Positions 34,958 to 44,258 of a stretch of 64,000 nt of DNA are shown here, piece after piece. This stretch comes from Rhodanobacter sp. FDAARGOS 1247 (GTDB lineage Bacteria; Pseudomonadota; Gammaproteobacteria; Xanthomonadales; Rhodanobacteraceae). The DNA is taken from the NCBI RefSeq assembly GCF_016889805.1, contig NZ_CP069535.1, positions 1,116,001 through 1,180,000 of the forward strand, read 5' to 3'. The notes beneath the pieces are model-generated. The model searched no databases. It was not told where the DNA came from and saw only the letters and a program-made list of their open reading frames with translations. Every line of letters begins with the position of its first letter. Position 1 is the first letter of the stretch. A program made the position numbers and the translations under genes.

Positions 34958-37900
34958 GTGAACGTGTCGTGGCAGCGGCGGCTGCATCGCTGCGCCCGCG
35001 CGTCGGGTTGGGTGGCCGGGATCGCGCTGATCCTGCTTGCCGTGGTGGCGGCGCTGGCGCAGCTGTTGCTGCCGCTGCTGGCGCGGCATCCGGAATGGGT
35101 GGCGGCGCAGCTCGGTACGCGGCTGCAGCGACCGGTGAGTTTCGATTCGATGGAAGGTCGCTGGACGCCGTCGGGCCCCGAGTTCGTGATGCACGGGGTG
35201 AAGATCGGCGCGGCGGCGGGCCAGGCCGGCGCCGTGCTGCAGTTGCCCGAGTCCGAGCTGAAATTCGATTTCGGCGGCTGGCTGTTGCCGTCGCGGCATC
35301 TGATCAACCTGCACGTGCGCGGCCTGCAGCTGGACCTGCTGCGCCAGGCCGATGGCTGGCATGTCAACGGCATCGGCGTGGCCGGCGGCGACCAGCGCCA
35401 GCCGCTGTCGCTGGGCCGGATGTCGGCCGACCTGTGGCTGGAGGACCTGCGCGTGTCGGTCACCGACGCGGTGCTGGACAAGCACTACACGCTGCTGTCC
35501 AAGCAGCTGCGGCTGAGTCACCAGGGCCACCAGTTGCGCTTTGGCGGCGTGCTGCGACGCGAGGGCGTCAACGCCGCCGTGCGCAGCGCCGGCCGCTTCC
35601 GCGAGGATGGCAGCGCCGGCCAGGTCTGGGTCAGCGTCGATGGCGCCGAACTGAAGCCCCTGCTGGACGGCATCGACATGGGCGGCTACGCGGTGCAGCA
35701 GGGCCACGGCAAGCTGAGCGCCTGGATGGACTGGCGGCAGGGCCAACTGACCCGCAGCCTGGTCCGTTTCGACCTGGACACGCTGGCCGTCAGCGCGCCC
35801 GGTGACGGCCAGGCCAGCGTCAGCGCCCTGCACGGGCTGGCCGGCGTGAACCAGACCGCTGATGGCTACGAACTGCGCTGGGCCGGCGACGACGGCAGCG
35901 TGCTGGCGATGAGCCTGCACCAGCCGGGCAGCGCCGGGTTCGCGGTAAACGCGGTCGCGCGCAAGTTGCAGCTGGCGCCGCTGCTGCCGTGGCTGGCGCT
36001 GAAGCCCGGGCTGGCGCCGGCGCTGTCGCAGTGGCTGGGCAAGGGCCGGCCGCATGGCGTGGTGGACCGGTTGCGCCTGCAGTGGAGTCGCCGCGCCGGC
36101 CTGCGCGCGCTCGAGCTCGCCTTTGCCGAGGTGGGCATCGAGGCGGTCGGCAAGCTGCCGGGAATCAGCCGTCTGGACGGCCAATTGCGGGGTGACGCCG
36201 AAGCGCTGTCGCTGACCCTGCCGAGCCAGCCCACCACGCTGAATCTGCCGCAGGCCTTCCACCAGCCGTTTGCGCTGTCCTCGCTGGGCGGCACGCTGGC
36301 GTTCTGGTCGCAGGATGGCCAGTCGCACATCGGCGTCGACGCACTGGACTTCGCCGGCGCCGGTTACGCAGGGCAAGCCCGGGGCGAGCTGGTGTTGCCG
36401 GCCGGGGGCGGCGCGCCGTTCCTGAATCTCTACGCCAGCCTGGACCACGCCGACGTGACCGCCGCACGCCAGTTCTGGCCGCTGTCGATGTCGCCCGGCA
36501 CCGTCGAGTGGCTCGATCGCGGCCTGCTGTCGGGCCGGCTGGACGAGGCGCAGGTGCTGGTGCGCGGCGACCTGCACGACTGGCCGTTCCGCCACAACGA
36601 AGGGCGCTTCGAGGCGCGCGCGATGATCAGCGACCTGACCCTCGACTACGGCAAGGACTGGCCGCATGCCGAAGGCATCGACGCGGTGGCCAGCTTCATC
36701 AACGGCGGCATGCTGGTCGAGGCCAGTGGCGGCCATGCGCTGGGCGTCAAGGCCGAGCGCGCGGTGGCGCTGATCCCGGATTTCGGCGACCCGCTGCTCG
36801 ACCTCAACGTGCAGGGCAGTGGCAGCGGCGCCAGCCTGATGGAGTTCGTGCGCAAGAGCCCGATCGGCAGCCGCGAAGCCGACACGCTGGCCAAGCTGAA
36901 GCTGGGCGGCAGCGGCAGCTTCGGCTTCCACCTGGTGCTGCCACTGAAAAGCGACGAGGGCACCACGCCGCAACTGGACGGGCTGGCCCGGCTGAAGGAC
37001 GCCGACCTCAGCGCGCCGGAGTGGAACCTCCAGCTGGACAAGCTCAACGGCCCGCTGAAGTTCGACCTGCACGGCATGCAGGCCGGTCCGCTGGACGCCG
37101 GCTTCCGCGGCCAGCCATCGAAACTGCAGCTGGCCATCGCCGGCGCGAACAGCGATCCGGCCACCGTGCTGTCGGCGCAGTTGCAGGGCAACTACCGCGT
37201 CGACGAACTGGTGGCGGACTACCCGACGCTGGACTGGCTCGGCAAGCTGTCCGACGGCCGCAGCGCGTTCGACATCGGCTTCAGCATCGCCCATGTCGCC
37301 GGCAGCGACGCGCTGAGCCAGACCCTCAGCGTCGATTCGCCGCTGCAGGGCATCGCGCTGAACCTGCCCGCCCCGCTGCACAAGCCCGCCACGGACTACC
37401 TGCCGCTGCACCTGACGCTGAGCCTGCCGACCGCTGGCAGCGAGCTGCGCTTCGGCCTGGGCGACACCTTGCGCGGTTACCTGCGACTGGCCGACGGCGA
37501 CCAGCATCCGCTGGCCGGCACCCTGGTGCTGGGCACGCAGATGCCGACCACGCTGCCCGATCGCGACCTGCGCATTCGCGGCCATGCCAGCCAGCTCGAC
37601 GTCACCGGCTGGGTGCAGCACGTGGCGGCGGGCAGCGGCGGTGGCGGCCCGGGGCTGGAAAGCCTCGACATCAGCACCGACCAGGCCGAGTGGTTCGACA
37701 GCCGGCTGGGCCCGCTGAAGCTGCAGGCCAAGCCGCAGCCCGACCTGCTCAGCGTGGACGTGGACGGTCCGGCGATGGTCGGCAACTACAGCGTGCCCAC
37801 GCGCGAACTGGACAAGCGCGGCGTCACCGCGCGACTGGCCCGCATGTACTGGCCCAAGAGCGCCACGCCGGAGACCACCGCCGGCAAGCACAAGGCCGCC

Positions 37901-38959
37901 GGCAAGACGGTGGCGGCCACTCCGGCGGCGCCCGCCGCGCCTGTCGTGCCGCCGCCCGACCCGGCCAATACCGGGGTCAATCCCGCCGCGCTGCCGCCGT
38001 TCCATGTCTGGGTGGGCGACCTGCGCCTGGGCGACGCGAAGCTCGGCGAGGCGCGGCTGGAATCCTGGCCCACCGCCGACGGCATGCACATCGAGCAGCT
38101 GCGTGCGCTGTCCAGCCGGGTGCAGATCAACGGCAGCGGCGACTGGAACGGCAACGCCAGCTCCAGTCACACCCACATGCGGATCAACTTCGCCGCCGAG
38201 GACCTGGGCGACATGCTGGGCGCGCTGGGTTTCGACGGACTGGTCAATGGCGGCAAGACCCGCGACCAGCTCGACGCGAGCTGGCCGGGTTCGCCCAGCG
38301 GGCTGTCGCTGGCCACCATGGACGGCACGCTCAGCATCCAGGTCAACGACGGCCGCATTCCCGAAGCCGCCTCGCCCGGCGTGGGTCGGTTGCTGGGACT
38401 GGTTTCGCTGGCCGAACTGCCGCGCCGGCTCACCCTGGATTTCGGCGACGTGTTCGGCAAGGGGCTGGCGTTCGACTCGATCAGCGGCGACTTCAGGCTC
38501 GCCGACGGCAACGCGACCACCGACAACCTGCGCATCGAGGGGCCGGCCGCGAACATCAGCGTGACCGGTCGCACCGGCCTGCGCAGCAAGGATTACGACC
38601 AGCAGATGCGGGTGGTGCCGCATGTCGGCAACAGCCTGCCGCTGGTCGGCGCGGTGGTGGGCGGCCCGATCGGCGCGGCCGCGGGCTTCGCCGTGCAGGG
38701 CCTGCTGGGCAAGGGCCTGAACCAGGCCGCCAGCGCCCGCTACAAGATCACCGGCAGCTGGGACGAGCCGGTGATCACCCTGGTCGAGAAGCACGGCGCC
38801 GCGGCGCCACCGCCCGCACCCCTGCTCAACGCGCCGGCCGGTCAGCCGGCGGCAGCGGGCAGCGCGATCGCGCCGCCGACCACGCCGCAGATCCTGCTGC
38901 CGCCCGCCGCCGCTGGCAGCGTCGCGGCGCCGGCGGCTTCTTCATCCGTGCAGCACTGA
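34958..38959 (+). CDS. yhdP: YhdP family AsmA-like protein (DUF3971)
   Basis: This 1333-residue protein has one N-terminal membrane anchor (residues about 15-40, WVAGIALILLAVVAALAQLLLPLLA) and a very long periplasmic part rich in repeating beta structure. E. coli YhdP is one of the bridge-like proteins, with TamB and YdbH, that move phospholipids to the outer membrane. The C-terminal AsmA-like region (GLVSLAELPRRLTLDFGDVFGKGLAFDSISGDF) is clear. An Ala/Pro-rich linker lies near residues 965-1010, and the last 55 residues are a low-complexity Ala/Pro tail. It starts with GTG, 36 bases after rng, in the same order as in E. coli. Confidence 0.9.
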   Translation: MNVSWQRRLHRCARASGWVAGIALILLAVVAALAQLLLPLLARHPEWVAAQLGTRLQRPVSFDSMEGRWTPSGPEFVMHGVKIGAAAGQAGAVLQLPESELKFDFGGWLLPSRHLINLHVRGLQLDLLRQADGWHVNGIGVAGGDQRQPLSLGRMSADLWLEDLRVSVTDAVLDKHYTLLSKQLRLSHQGHQLRFGGVLRREGVNAAVRSAGRFREDGSAGQVWVSVDGAELKPLLDGIDMGGYAVQQGHGKLSAWMDWRQGQLTRSLVRFDLDTLAVSAPGDGQASVSALHGLAGVNQTADGYELRWAGDDGSVLAMSLHQPGSAGFAVNAVARKLQLAPLLPWLALKPGLAPALSQWLGKGRPHGVVDRLRLQWSRRAGLRALELAFAEVGIEAVGKLPGISRLDGQLRGDAEALSLTLPSQPTTLNLPQAFHQPFALSSLGGTLAFWSQDGQSHIGVDALDFAGAGYAGQARGELVLPAGGGAPFLNLYASLDHADVTAARQFWPLSMSPGTVEWLDRGLLSGRLDEAQVLVRGDLHDWPFRHNEGRFEARAMISDLTLDYGKDWPHAEGIDAVASFINGGMLVEASGGHALGVKAERAVALIPDFGDPLLDLNVQGSGSGASLMEFVRKSPIGSREADTLAKLKLGGSGSFGFHLVLPLKSDEGTTPQLDGLARLKDADLSAPEWNLQLDKLNGPLKFDLHGMQAGPLDAGFRGQPSKLQLAIAGANSDPATVLSAQLQGNYRVDELVADYPTLDWLGKLSDGRSAFDIGFSIAHVAGSDALSQTLSVDSPLQGIALNLPAPLHKPATDYLPLHLTLSLPTAGSELRFGLGDTLRGYLRLADGDQHPLAGTLVLGTQMPTTLPDRDLRIRGHASQLDVTGWVQHVAAGSGGGGPGLESLDISTDQAEWFDSRLGPLKLQAKPQPDLLSVDVDGPAMVGNYSVPTRELDKRGVTARLARMYWPKSATPETTAGKHKAAGKTVAATPAAPAAPVVPPPDPANTGVNPAALPPFHVWVGDLRLGDAKLGEARLESWPTADGMHIEQLRALSSRVQINGSGDWNGNASSSHTHMRINFAAEDLGDMLGALGFDGLVNGGKTRDQLDASWPGSPSGLSLATMDGTLSIQVNDGRIPEAASPGVGRLLGLVSLAELPRRLTLDFGDVFGKGLAFDSISGDFRLADGNATTDNLRIEGPAANISVTGRTGLRSKDYDQQMRVVPHVGNSLPLVGAVVGGPIGAAAGFAVQGLLGKGLNQAASARYKITGSWDEPVITLVEKHGAAAPPPAPLLNAPAGQPAAAGSAIAPPTTPQILLPPAAAGSVAAPAASSSVQH

Positions 38960-38974
38960 AGCGGCGGGCGGGGT

Positions 38975-40177
38975 TCAGGCCGCCGGATTGTCGTCGGTCT
39001 TGTTGCCCCGGAACGGAAACAGCTGCTGCTTCACGAAGCCGTCCGGCATGTAGTCACCGACCACGCCGTAGCGCTCGGGAAACTTGTTCTTCGACTTCAC
39101 CGCGGTGCCGAACAGGTAGTCCAGGAACGCGTAGTGCGCCGCGTAATTCTTGTCGATCGCCTCGTCGTCCGAGGCGTGGTGCCAGTGGTGGAAATCCGGC
39201 GTCACCAGCAGGTACTTCAGCGGGCCCCACGGCAGGTGCACGTTGGCGTGGTTGAACACCGCCTGGAAGCCCACGATCAGGATGTAGCCGTTCATCGCCG
39301 CCTCGGAAAAACCGAGGATGTACAGCGGCGCCAGCACGCAGACGCGGGTGAAGATCAGCTCCAGCATGTGCTGGCGCGAGCCGGCTAGCCAGTCCATCGT
39401 CTTCACGCTGTGGTGCACCGCGTGGAAGCGCCACAGGAACGGCACCTCGTGATACGCGCGGTGCGTCCAGTATTGCGCCAGGTCCGCCACCAGCACGCAC
39501 AGCAGCAGCTGCGGCACGAACGGGATGTCGCGCACGGTCTGCTGGAAGTGGCTGCTGACCAGCCAGCCGAACAGGTGGTGCAGCAGGAAGTTCACCGTCA
39601 GCAGCGCCAGCCCCACGATGAAATGGTTCACCGCGAAATGCTTCAGGTCGGTCTGCCACTCCTTGCGGAAAATCGCCTGGCCCTTGTACAGCGGGAACAG
39701 CTTCTCGATCACCACGAAGATCAGCGTCGAGCCCAGCAGGTCCAGGATGAACCAGTCCAGCCCGATGTACGGCGTGTGGTCGGGGAACTCGCCCACCGGC
39801 ACGCGCGAACCGCCCAGCGCCACCGCCGCGATCACCAGCACGAAGGCCATGATGTTGAGGTTGCGCTGGCGATTGAGAATGACGTTGCCCAGCGACATCC
39901 CGCCGGCCACCAGCAGCCCCACCAGCAGCACCTGGCGCAGCACGTCCACCGAATACTTGTGGCGCAGGTCCGGCGTGGTCAGGTACTGCGGAAAGTGGAA
40001 CGCCACCACCGCCAGCAGGCACAGGAAGCCCAGCGACAAGGCGATCACGCCGCTGATCTTGCCCAGCCCCGGCTTCAGCTCGCCGTCGCGATGCAGCAGC
40101 TCGCGGGTCTCGGCCACCGGTTGCACGGCCCGCTCGATGGCCTCGCGGGCCGCCTCACGTTTGGAATGTTCGCTCAC
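38975..40177 (-). CDS. Sterol desaturase / fatty acid hydroxylase family protein
   Basis: This 400-residue integral membrane di-iron oxygenase has about eight hydrophobic segments. The histidine boxes are HRAYH, HAVHH and HHWHH. Members hydroxylate or desaturate lipid chains using O2; the substrate here is unknown. It starts with GTG after AAGGA. It lies on the opposite strand between yhdP and tldD, splitting a gene order that is contiguous in E. coli (rng-yhdP-tldD), and so looks like an insertion into that block. Confidence 0.87.
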   Translation of the reverse strand: MSEHSKREAAREAIERAVQPVAETRELLHRDGELKPGLGKISGVIALSLGFLCLLAVVAFHFPQYLTTPDLRHKYSVDVLRQVLLVGLLVAGGMSLGNVILNRQRNLNIMAFVLVIAAVALGGSRVPVGEFPDHTPYIGLDWFILDLLGSTLIFVVIEKLFPLYKGQAIFRKEWQTDLKHFAVNHFIVGLALLTVNFLLHHLFGWLVSSHFQQTVRDIPFVPQLLLCVLVADLAQYWTHRAYHEVPFLWRFHAVHHSVKTMDWLAGSRQHMLELIFTRVCVLAPLYILGFSEAAMNGYILIVGFQAVFNHANVHLPWGPLKYLLVTPDFHHWHHASDDEAIDKNYAAHYAFLDYLFGTAVKSKNKFPERYGVVGDYMPDGFVKQQLFPFRGNKTDDNPAA

Positions 40178-40274
40178 GGGTGATCCTTCACTGATGGGCC
40201 GACTGGCGTTGCCGCATGGTAGTGGAAGACGGCGGCGCAGGCTTTAAAGCGCGGCGCCACAGCCCCATGTGGGA

Positions 40275-40288
40275 TAGTTCCGGAACTA
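40275..40288. promoter_or_regulatory. Perfect 14-bp palindrome upstream of tldD
   Basis: TAGTTCCGGAACTA is a perfect palindrome 20 bases before the tldD ATG, in the 131-base divergent gap shared with the fatty acid hydroxylase gene. It could be an operator for either gene. No regulator can be assigned. Confidence 0.35.
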
Positions 40289-40308
40289 CCGCAGACCGAC
40301 CGCATCCC

Positions 40309-41748
40309 ATGGATTCATTGATCGCCCTCGCCGAAAGCAAGCTGTTGTCCCCCGGCGGCATCGCCACCGGCGACCTCGACCGCGTGTTCGCCCAATTGAT
40401 GGGCCCGTCCATCGACGCCGCCGACCTGTACTTCCAGCATTCGCGCAGCGAGTCGTGGACGCTGGAAGAGGGCATCGTCAAGGACGGCAGCCACTCGATC
40501 GAGCAGGGCGTGGGCGTGCGCGCGATGTCCGGCGAAAAGACCGGCTTCGCCTATTCCGACGAGATCGTGCTGCCGCAGTTGCTGGAAGCGTCGAAAGCCG
40601 CCCGCGCGATCGCCCACGACGGCAACGGCGCCGGCAAGCCGCTGGCCTTGCACAACGCGCGCGCGCTGTACCCGGCGATCGACCCGGTCGAGAGCCTGCC
40701 CAACCCCGACAAGATCGCCCTGCTGCGCGAAGTCGACGCGTATGCGCGCTCGCGCGATCCGCGCGTCAAGCAGGTCATCGTCAGCCTCGCCGCGACCATG
40801 GACACCATCCTGATCGCCGCCTCCGACGGCACCCTGGCCGCCGACGTGCGCCCGCTGGTGCGTATCAACGTGCAGGTCATCGCCGAAGCGAACGGCCGCC
40901 GCGAGCAGGGCTATTCCGGCGGCGGCGGCCGCTACGGCTACCGCGAACTGATCGAGAACGGCCGCGCACTCGCGTTCGCCGACGAAGCGGTGCGCCAGGC
41001 GCTGGTCAACCTCGATTCCGTCGACGCCCCCGCCGGCCAGATGACCGTGGTGCTCGGCCCCGGCTGGCCCGGCGTGCTGCTGCACGAGGCGATCGGCCAC
41101 GGCCTGGAAGGCGACTTCAACCGCAAGGGCAGCTCCGCGTTCTCCGGCCGCATCGGCCAGCGCGTGGCGGCGAAAGGCGTCACCATCGTCGACGACGGCA
41201 CCCTGGCCGGTCGCCGCGGCTCGCTGAGCATCGACGACGAAGGCACGCCCACCGAATGCACCACCCTGATCGAGGACGGCATCCTCAAGGGTTACATGCA
41301 GGACAAGCTCAACGCCCGCCTGATGGGCATGGCCCCCACCGGCAACGGCCGCCGCGAATCCTTCACCGCGCTGCCGATGCCGCGGATGACCAACACCTAC
41401 ATGCTGGCCGGCCAGCACGATCCGCAGGAAATCATCCGCTCGGTGAAAAAGGGCCTGTACGCGCCGAACTTCGGCGGCGGCCAGGTCGACATCACCAACG
41501 GCAAGTTCACCTTCTCCGCCTCCGAGGCGTACCTGATCGAGGACGGCCGCATCACTCGTCCCGTGAAGGGCGCGACGCTGATCGGTTCCGGGCCGGACGT
41601 GCTCAATCGGGTGTCGATGATCGGCAACGATCTGGCACTGGATGAAGGCGTAGGCGTGTGCGGCAAGGACGGGCAGAGTGTACCGGTGGGCGTGGGGCAG
41701 CCGACGCTGAAGATTGATTCGATGACTGTGGGTGGTACGGCGTCGTAA
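40309..41748 (+). CDS. tldD: Metalloprotease TldD
   Basis: This 479-residue catalytic subunit pairs with PmbA/TldE to form a processive protease. The E. coli complex matures microcin B17, degrades CcdA and cleaves unfolded peptides. The zinc motif [11 protein letters not shown] starts at His259 and has the HExxxH spacing typical of TldD. The C-terminal block [26 protein letters not shown] is diagnostic. The start at 40309 ([13 protein letters not shown]) matches the family length. Its partner pmbA is at 45.9 kb, separated by the repeat island and the darP group. Confidence 0.94.
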   Translation: MDSLIALAESKLLSPGGIATGDLDRVFAQLMGPSIDAADLYFQHSRSESWTLEEGIVKDGSHSIEQGVGVRAMSGEKTGFAYSDEIVLPQLLEASKAARAIAHDGNGAGKPLALHNARALYPAIDPVESLPNPDKIALLREVDAYARSRDPRVKQVIVSLAATMDTILIAASDGTLAADVRPLVRINVQVIAEANGRREQGYSGGGGRYGYRELIENGRALAFADEAVRQALVNLDSVDAPAGQMTVVLGPGWPGVLLHEAIGHGLEGDFNRKGSSAFSGRIGQRVAAKGVTIVDDGTLAGRRGSLSIDDEGTPTECTTLIEDGILKGYMQDKLNARLMGMAPTGNGRRESFTALPMPRMTNTYMLAGQHDPQEIIRSVKKGLYAPNFGGGQVDITNGKFTFSASEAYLIEDGRITRPVKGATLIGSGPDVLNRVSMIGNDLALDEGVGVCGKDGQSVPVGVGQPTLKIDSMTVGGTAS

Positions 41749-41761
41749 CCGGCGCGGCGCC

Positions 41762-41785
41762 GTAGGAGCGCACCCTGTGCGCGAT
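41762..41785. repeat. REP-like palindrome
   Basis: GTAGGAGCGCACCCTGTGCGCGA contains the stem GCGCAC/GTGCGC. Strings of the form GTAGGAGCG...CGCG are widespread as REP elements in Xanthomonadales and Pseudomonas genomes (general knowledge). It lies just after the tldD stop and abuts the composite repeat. Confidence 0.6.
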
Positions 41786-41790
41786 GTTCT

Positions 41791-42085
41791 TGCTTTGCCT
41801 GTGGCATTCAGAGCGAAAAGCTTTCGTCTGCCTGCGGCAGCCGAGCCACCTTTCTCTGCGTGGCCAGAGAAACGTGGCCCAAAGAGAGGCCACCCCGCTT
41901 CCGCGCTTTCCGGGCATCCTGCCCGGAAAGTCCGCGAGTCGGGGCCGGGCTTTTCGAACGGACATCCTGTCCGTGCGAAAAGGAGCCGACATCCCTGTCG
42001 GCTCCCGCTACGCGGCCTGTCGACCCCGCCTCGCCGCTACAGAGGGGCCCCGGGTAGAGCAGCGGGCCATCCCGGCCCGCACTCG
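41791..42085 (+). repeat. Composite palindromic repeat, left copy
   Basis: This element of about 295 bases has an inverted partner at 43959-44258. It has three parts. Part A is AAGCTTTCGTCTGCC...GGCCACCCCGC. Part B is a middle of three hairpins with loop ATCCT or ATCCCT but different stems: CTTTCCGGGC (41906-41930), CGGAC flanked by CTTTTCG, and GGAGCCGAC (41982-42005). Part C is GAGGGGCCCCGGGTAGAGC followed by GCGGGCC/GGCCCGC. Short frames inside it are not believable genes. The whole 431-base gap after tldD is repeat. Confidence 0.75.
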
Positions 42086-42179
42086 GTGCGCAACCGCTGC
42101 GCGATTGCGAAAGCCAAGAGCTGAAGAGCTGAAGAGCTGCAGTGGGGGGAATGCTGGATGGCTGATCGTGGTGACGGAT

Positions 42180-43232
42180 TCAAAGATTGATGAAGTAGAT
42201 TTCCGATGTGCCGCACTCTGGGCACTCACGATAAAACTGGTTGCCAGCCTTTCGAAGACGTGGCTTATGGCCCGCTTGGCAGGTGAACTTGATCGCCGTA
42301 TTGGCGCTGCATTTCGGGCATTGGAAGTAATATCCGTATTTGCCGTGTTGGATGCTGCCGTCCACGCCTTTGCAGTCCTTGCACCGCGGTCCTGCGTTGG
42401 AAGACAAAGTTACGGGTGTTGCAGCGATGGCGGTGCGATACGCCGTTGCCGATGGTTCGGCAACTTTGGAGGAAGGGGTGAGATTGGTCGAAGCAGCACT
42501 AGCCGACGCCATGGCTACGGTTGATGGCCGCGCCAACTTGGCAGGTCGATGCAGTCGAGCCAATTGCCTCGCCACATCACGCACCGTATCAGCCGAAACG
42601 ATTTTCGCAGCTGTTTTCACGATGCCGATGAAGGCGTTCTCATTGTCGATGTCACGGGAGATTCGCGCGCGAAGCTGGTCAGCCTTGATCACGCGGCTGG
42701 CGTCGAATTTCTTCGGCCGATCAATGCGGGCGGTCGGCGAAACCAGCACGAGCGATTGAAAGCTCAACTGGATGCGCATGCCGAGCCTGGTGGGCAGGTC
42801 GATCTTGTTCATCGCGTCACGCAGCACGGCGATATGGCGATCATTCTGCTCCAGCGGCGATGGCATCCCTTCAAAGTTGCGTTTGAAGCTGTTCCAGCGC
42901 ATGAATTCGCCGTCATCGGTGATCTTCACGCCATCGCGAAAGTGTTTTGTCTCCAGCACATAGCATTCCATCCAGCGATTGATCAGCAGATGGTCGATTT
43001 GCGCGACGCGATCGTTGAATTCGATCCGGAGGTCATGGATCACCGCCCAGTTGGCGGACGCCGCAAAATGAAAGTCGATCAGGTAAGCCGAGTCGCTCTC
43101 GCCCTTGACGCCCGCCTTGCGTATCGCAAGTTCCTTGGCAGCGTGCTTCGCCGTCTCGCCTCGGTTTGTCGCGGCCGTCCGCTCAAGCTGCGCCAAGGCT
43201 TCGCTTTGATCGTCAGCTTTCTTGATCAACAT
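42180..43232 (-). CDS. NERD-domain nuclease with C-terminal zinc ribbons
   Basis: This 350-residue protein has a short coiled N-terminus and then a nuclease-related (NERD) domain at residues about 42-160. The restriction-like catalytic pattern is Asp80 (AQIDHLLI), Glu94 and Lys96 (ETK). An Ala/Ser/Pro-rich linker follows near 235-285. The end carries paired cysteines (CKDC, CPKC, CPECG) like topoisomerase-type zinc fingers. NERD proteins are found in DNA-processing and defence contexts; the role here is unknown. Codon use looks less GC-biased than its neighbours, and it lies between inverted repeats, suggesting acquisition. Confidence 0.82.
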   Translation of the reverse strand: MLIKKADDQSEALAQLERTAATNRGETAKHAAKELAIRKAGVKGESDSAYLIDFHFAASANWAVIHDLRIEFNDRVAQIDHLLINRWMECYVLETKHFRDGVKITDDGEFMRWNSFKRNFEGMPSPLEQNDRHIAVLRDAMNKIDLPTRLGMRIQLSFQSLVLVSPTARIDRPKKFDASRVIKADQLRARISRDIDNENAFIGIVKTAAKIVSADTVRDVARQLARLHRPAKLARPSTVAMASASAASTNLTPSSKVAEPSATAYRTAIAATPVTLSSNAGPRCKDCKGVDGSIQHGKYGYYFQCPKCSANTAIKFTCQAGHKPRLRKAGNQFYRECPECGTSEIYFINL

Positions 43233-43343
43233 GAAGATTCACCTTCCCTGGCAGGTGCGGATTCGGGGGTGATGCGTTTGCGACGCGTCGTCTTTGGTTT
43301 GGCAAGGGTAGCAGCGAGATGAGCTGCGGGAAAACGAGGCAGT

Positions 43344-43868
43344 TCAGTTGTCGCAAGTCTGCTTTGGTTCGCGATGTATCGGTCGTGGAGTCTCCGGGCT
43401 ATCGGTGAAATGTTCGCGTGCCTGCTCTGCCACGTCGGAGGCGGCTGGCGTTGCACTGAACAGACCGGGTTGCGGATTGGTGGAGTCTCGCTGCCATTCT
43501 TCGGGAGTTGCGCGATCATGCGGGTCGATGCGCAACTCGTCGCTGCATCCGTCAAGGAATGCCTCCCAGTCTTGCGTTGATTTCAGGGTGAACGATGCGG
43601 CAGAGCCGTGGATCAGTACGACGGCCTTGCCGGCGCGTATCAGACGCAACGCATTCAACACGGTGCCGGGATTCTTGCCGTCCCAGATCATCAGGCCGAA
43701 GTCGGCCGCCGCAGCCATCTCGCGATCCTTGGCGGCATAGAACTGGAATCCCCTGGCCGACTTGGGCGGCGCGACCGGATGCAGGTCCCACTGCCCGAGA
43801 TTGTTACGTGGTCGATCGCCGGAGCATTACACGGTGACCTTGCGATAGCCCGCACTGCGGCGTGGTCA
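43344..43868 (-). pseudogene. Decayed Rossmann-type nucleotide-binding-like gene
   Basis: An intact frame of 124 codons (43718 down to 43344) begins in the middle of a domain: AADFGLMIWDGKNPGTVLNALRLIRAGK. Reading upstream in the same frame restores the expected family sequence: a GYRKVTV segment, a TAA at 43829-43827, then CSGDRPRNNLGQW and RGFQFYAAKDREM. The TAA sits where relatives have an aromatic residue before CSGD. Another in-frame TGA lies at 43868-43866. Upstream similarity then fades, with traces (NGDHAAV) in another frame. The gene has therefore lost its 5' half to stops and a frameshift or deletion. The family (conserved hypothetical, SLOG-like) is recognised from memory; its function is unknown. 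Confidence 0.65.
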
Positions 43869-43958
43869 CCGTTTATCGGGACTGCCCTCAGCAAGGAGGT
43901 CACATCTGCGCGCAGATGCTTCGGCTCCGCTCTGGCTGTTGCCTTTAGGCTTCATCAT

Positions 43959-44258
43959 CGAGTGCGGGCCACGATGGCCCGCTGCTCTACCCGGGGCCCC
44001 TCTGCAGCGGCGGGCGGGTGGAGGGTCAGCCCGCAGGGTGCCTGACATGGATGTCAGGCAGTTTGGCGTCAGGGCAGGATGCCCTGTCGACAAACCCCGT
44101 AACCCGCACGCGAACCTCGCAGGCAGGATGCCTGCGAGGCGCGGAAGCGGGGTGGCCTCTCTTTGGGCCACGTTTCTCTGGCCACACAGAGAAAGGTGGC
44201 TCGGCTGCCGTAGGCAGACGAAAGCTTTTGCTCTGATGCACAGGGACAGGCAAAGCGT
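43959..44258 (-). repeat. Composite palindromic repeat, right copy (inverted)
   Basis: This is the reverse complement partner of the 41791-42085 element, with the same part order A-B-C read on the - strand. The middle again has three hairpins with loop ATCCT (AGGAT on the + strand) or ATCCAT, but with other stems: CCTCGCAGGC, AGGGC and GCCTGAC. Parts A and C are nearly identical to the left copy. The C ends of both copies face inward. Together with flanking sequence, it fills the gap between the decayed gene and the lipoprotein gene (43869-44423), in which no coding region is credible. Confidence 0.75.

Noticed and set aside
33314..38794. 1826-codon open frame antisense to rng and yhdP
   Set aside because: Same cause: high-GC third positions remove antisense stops. 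It spans two real genes and shows no coherent domain.
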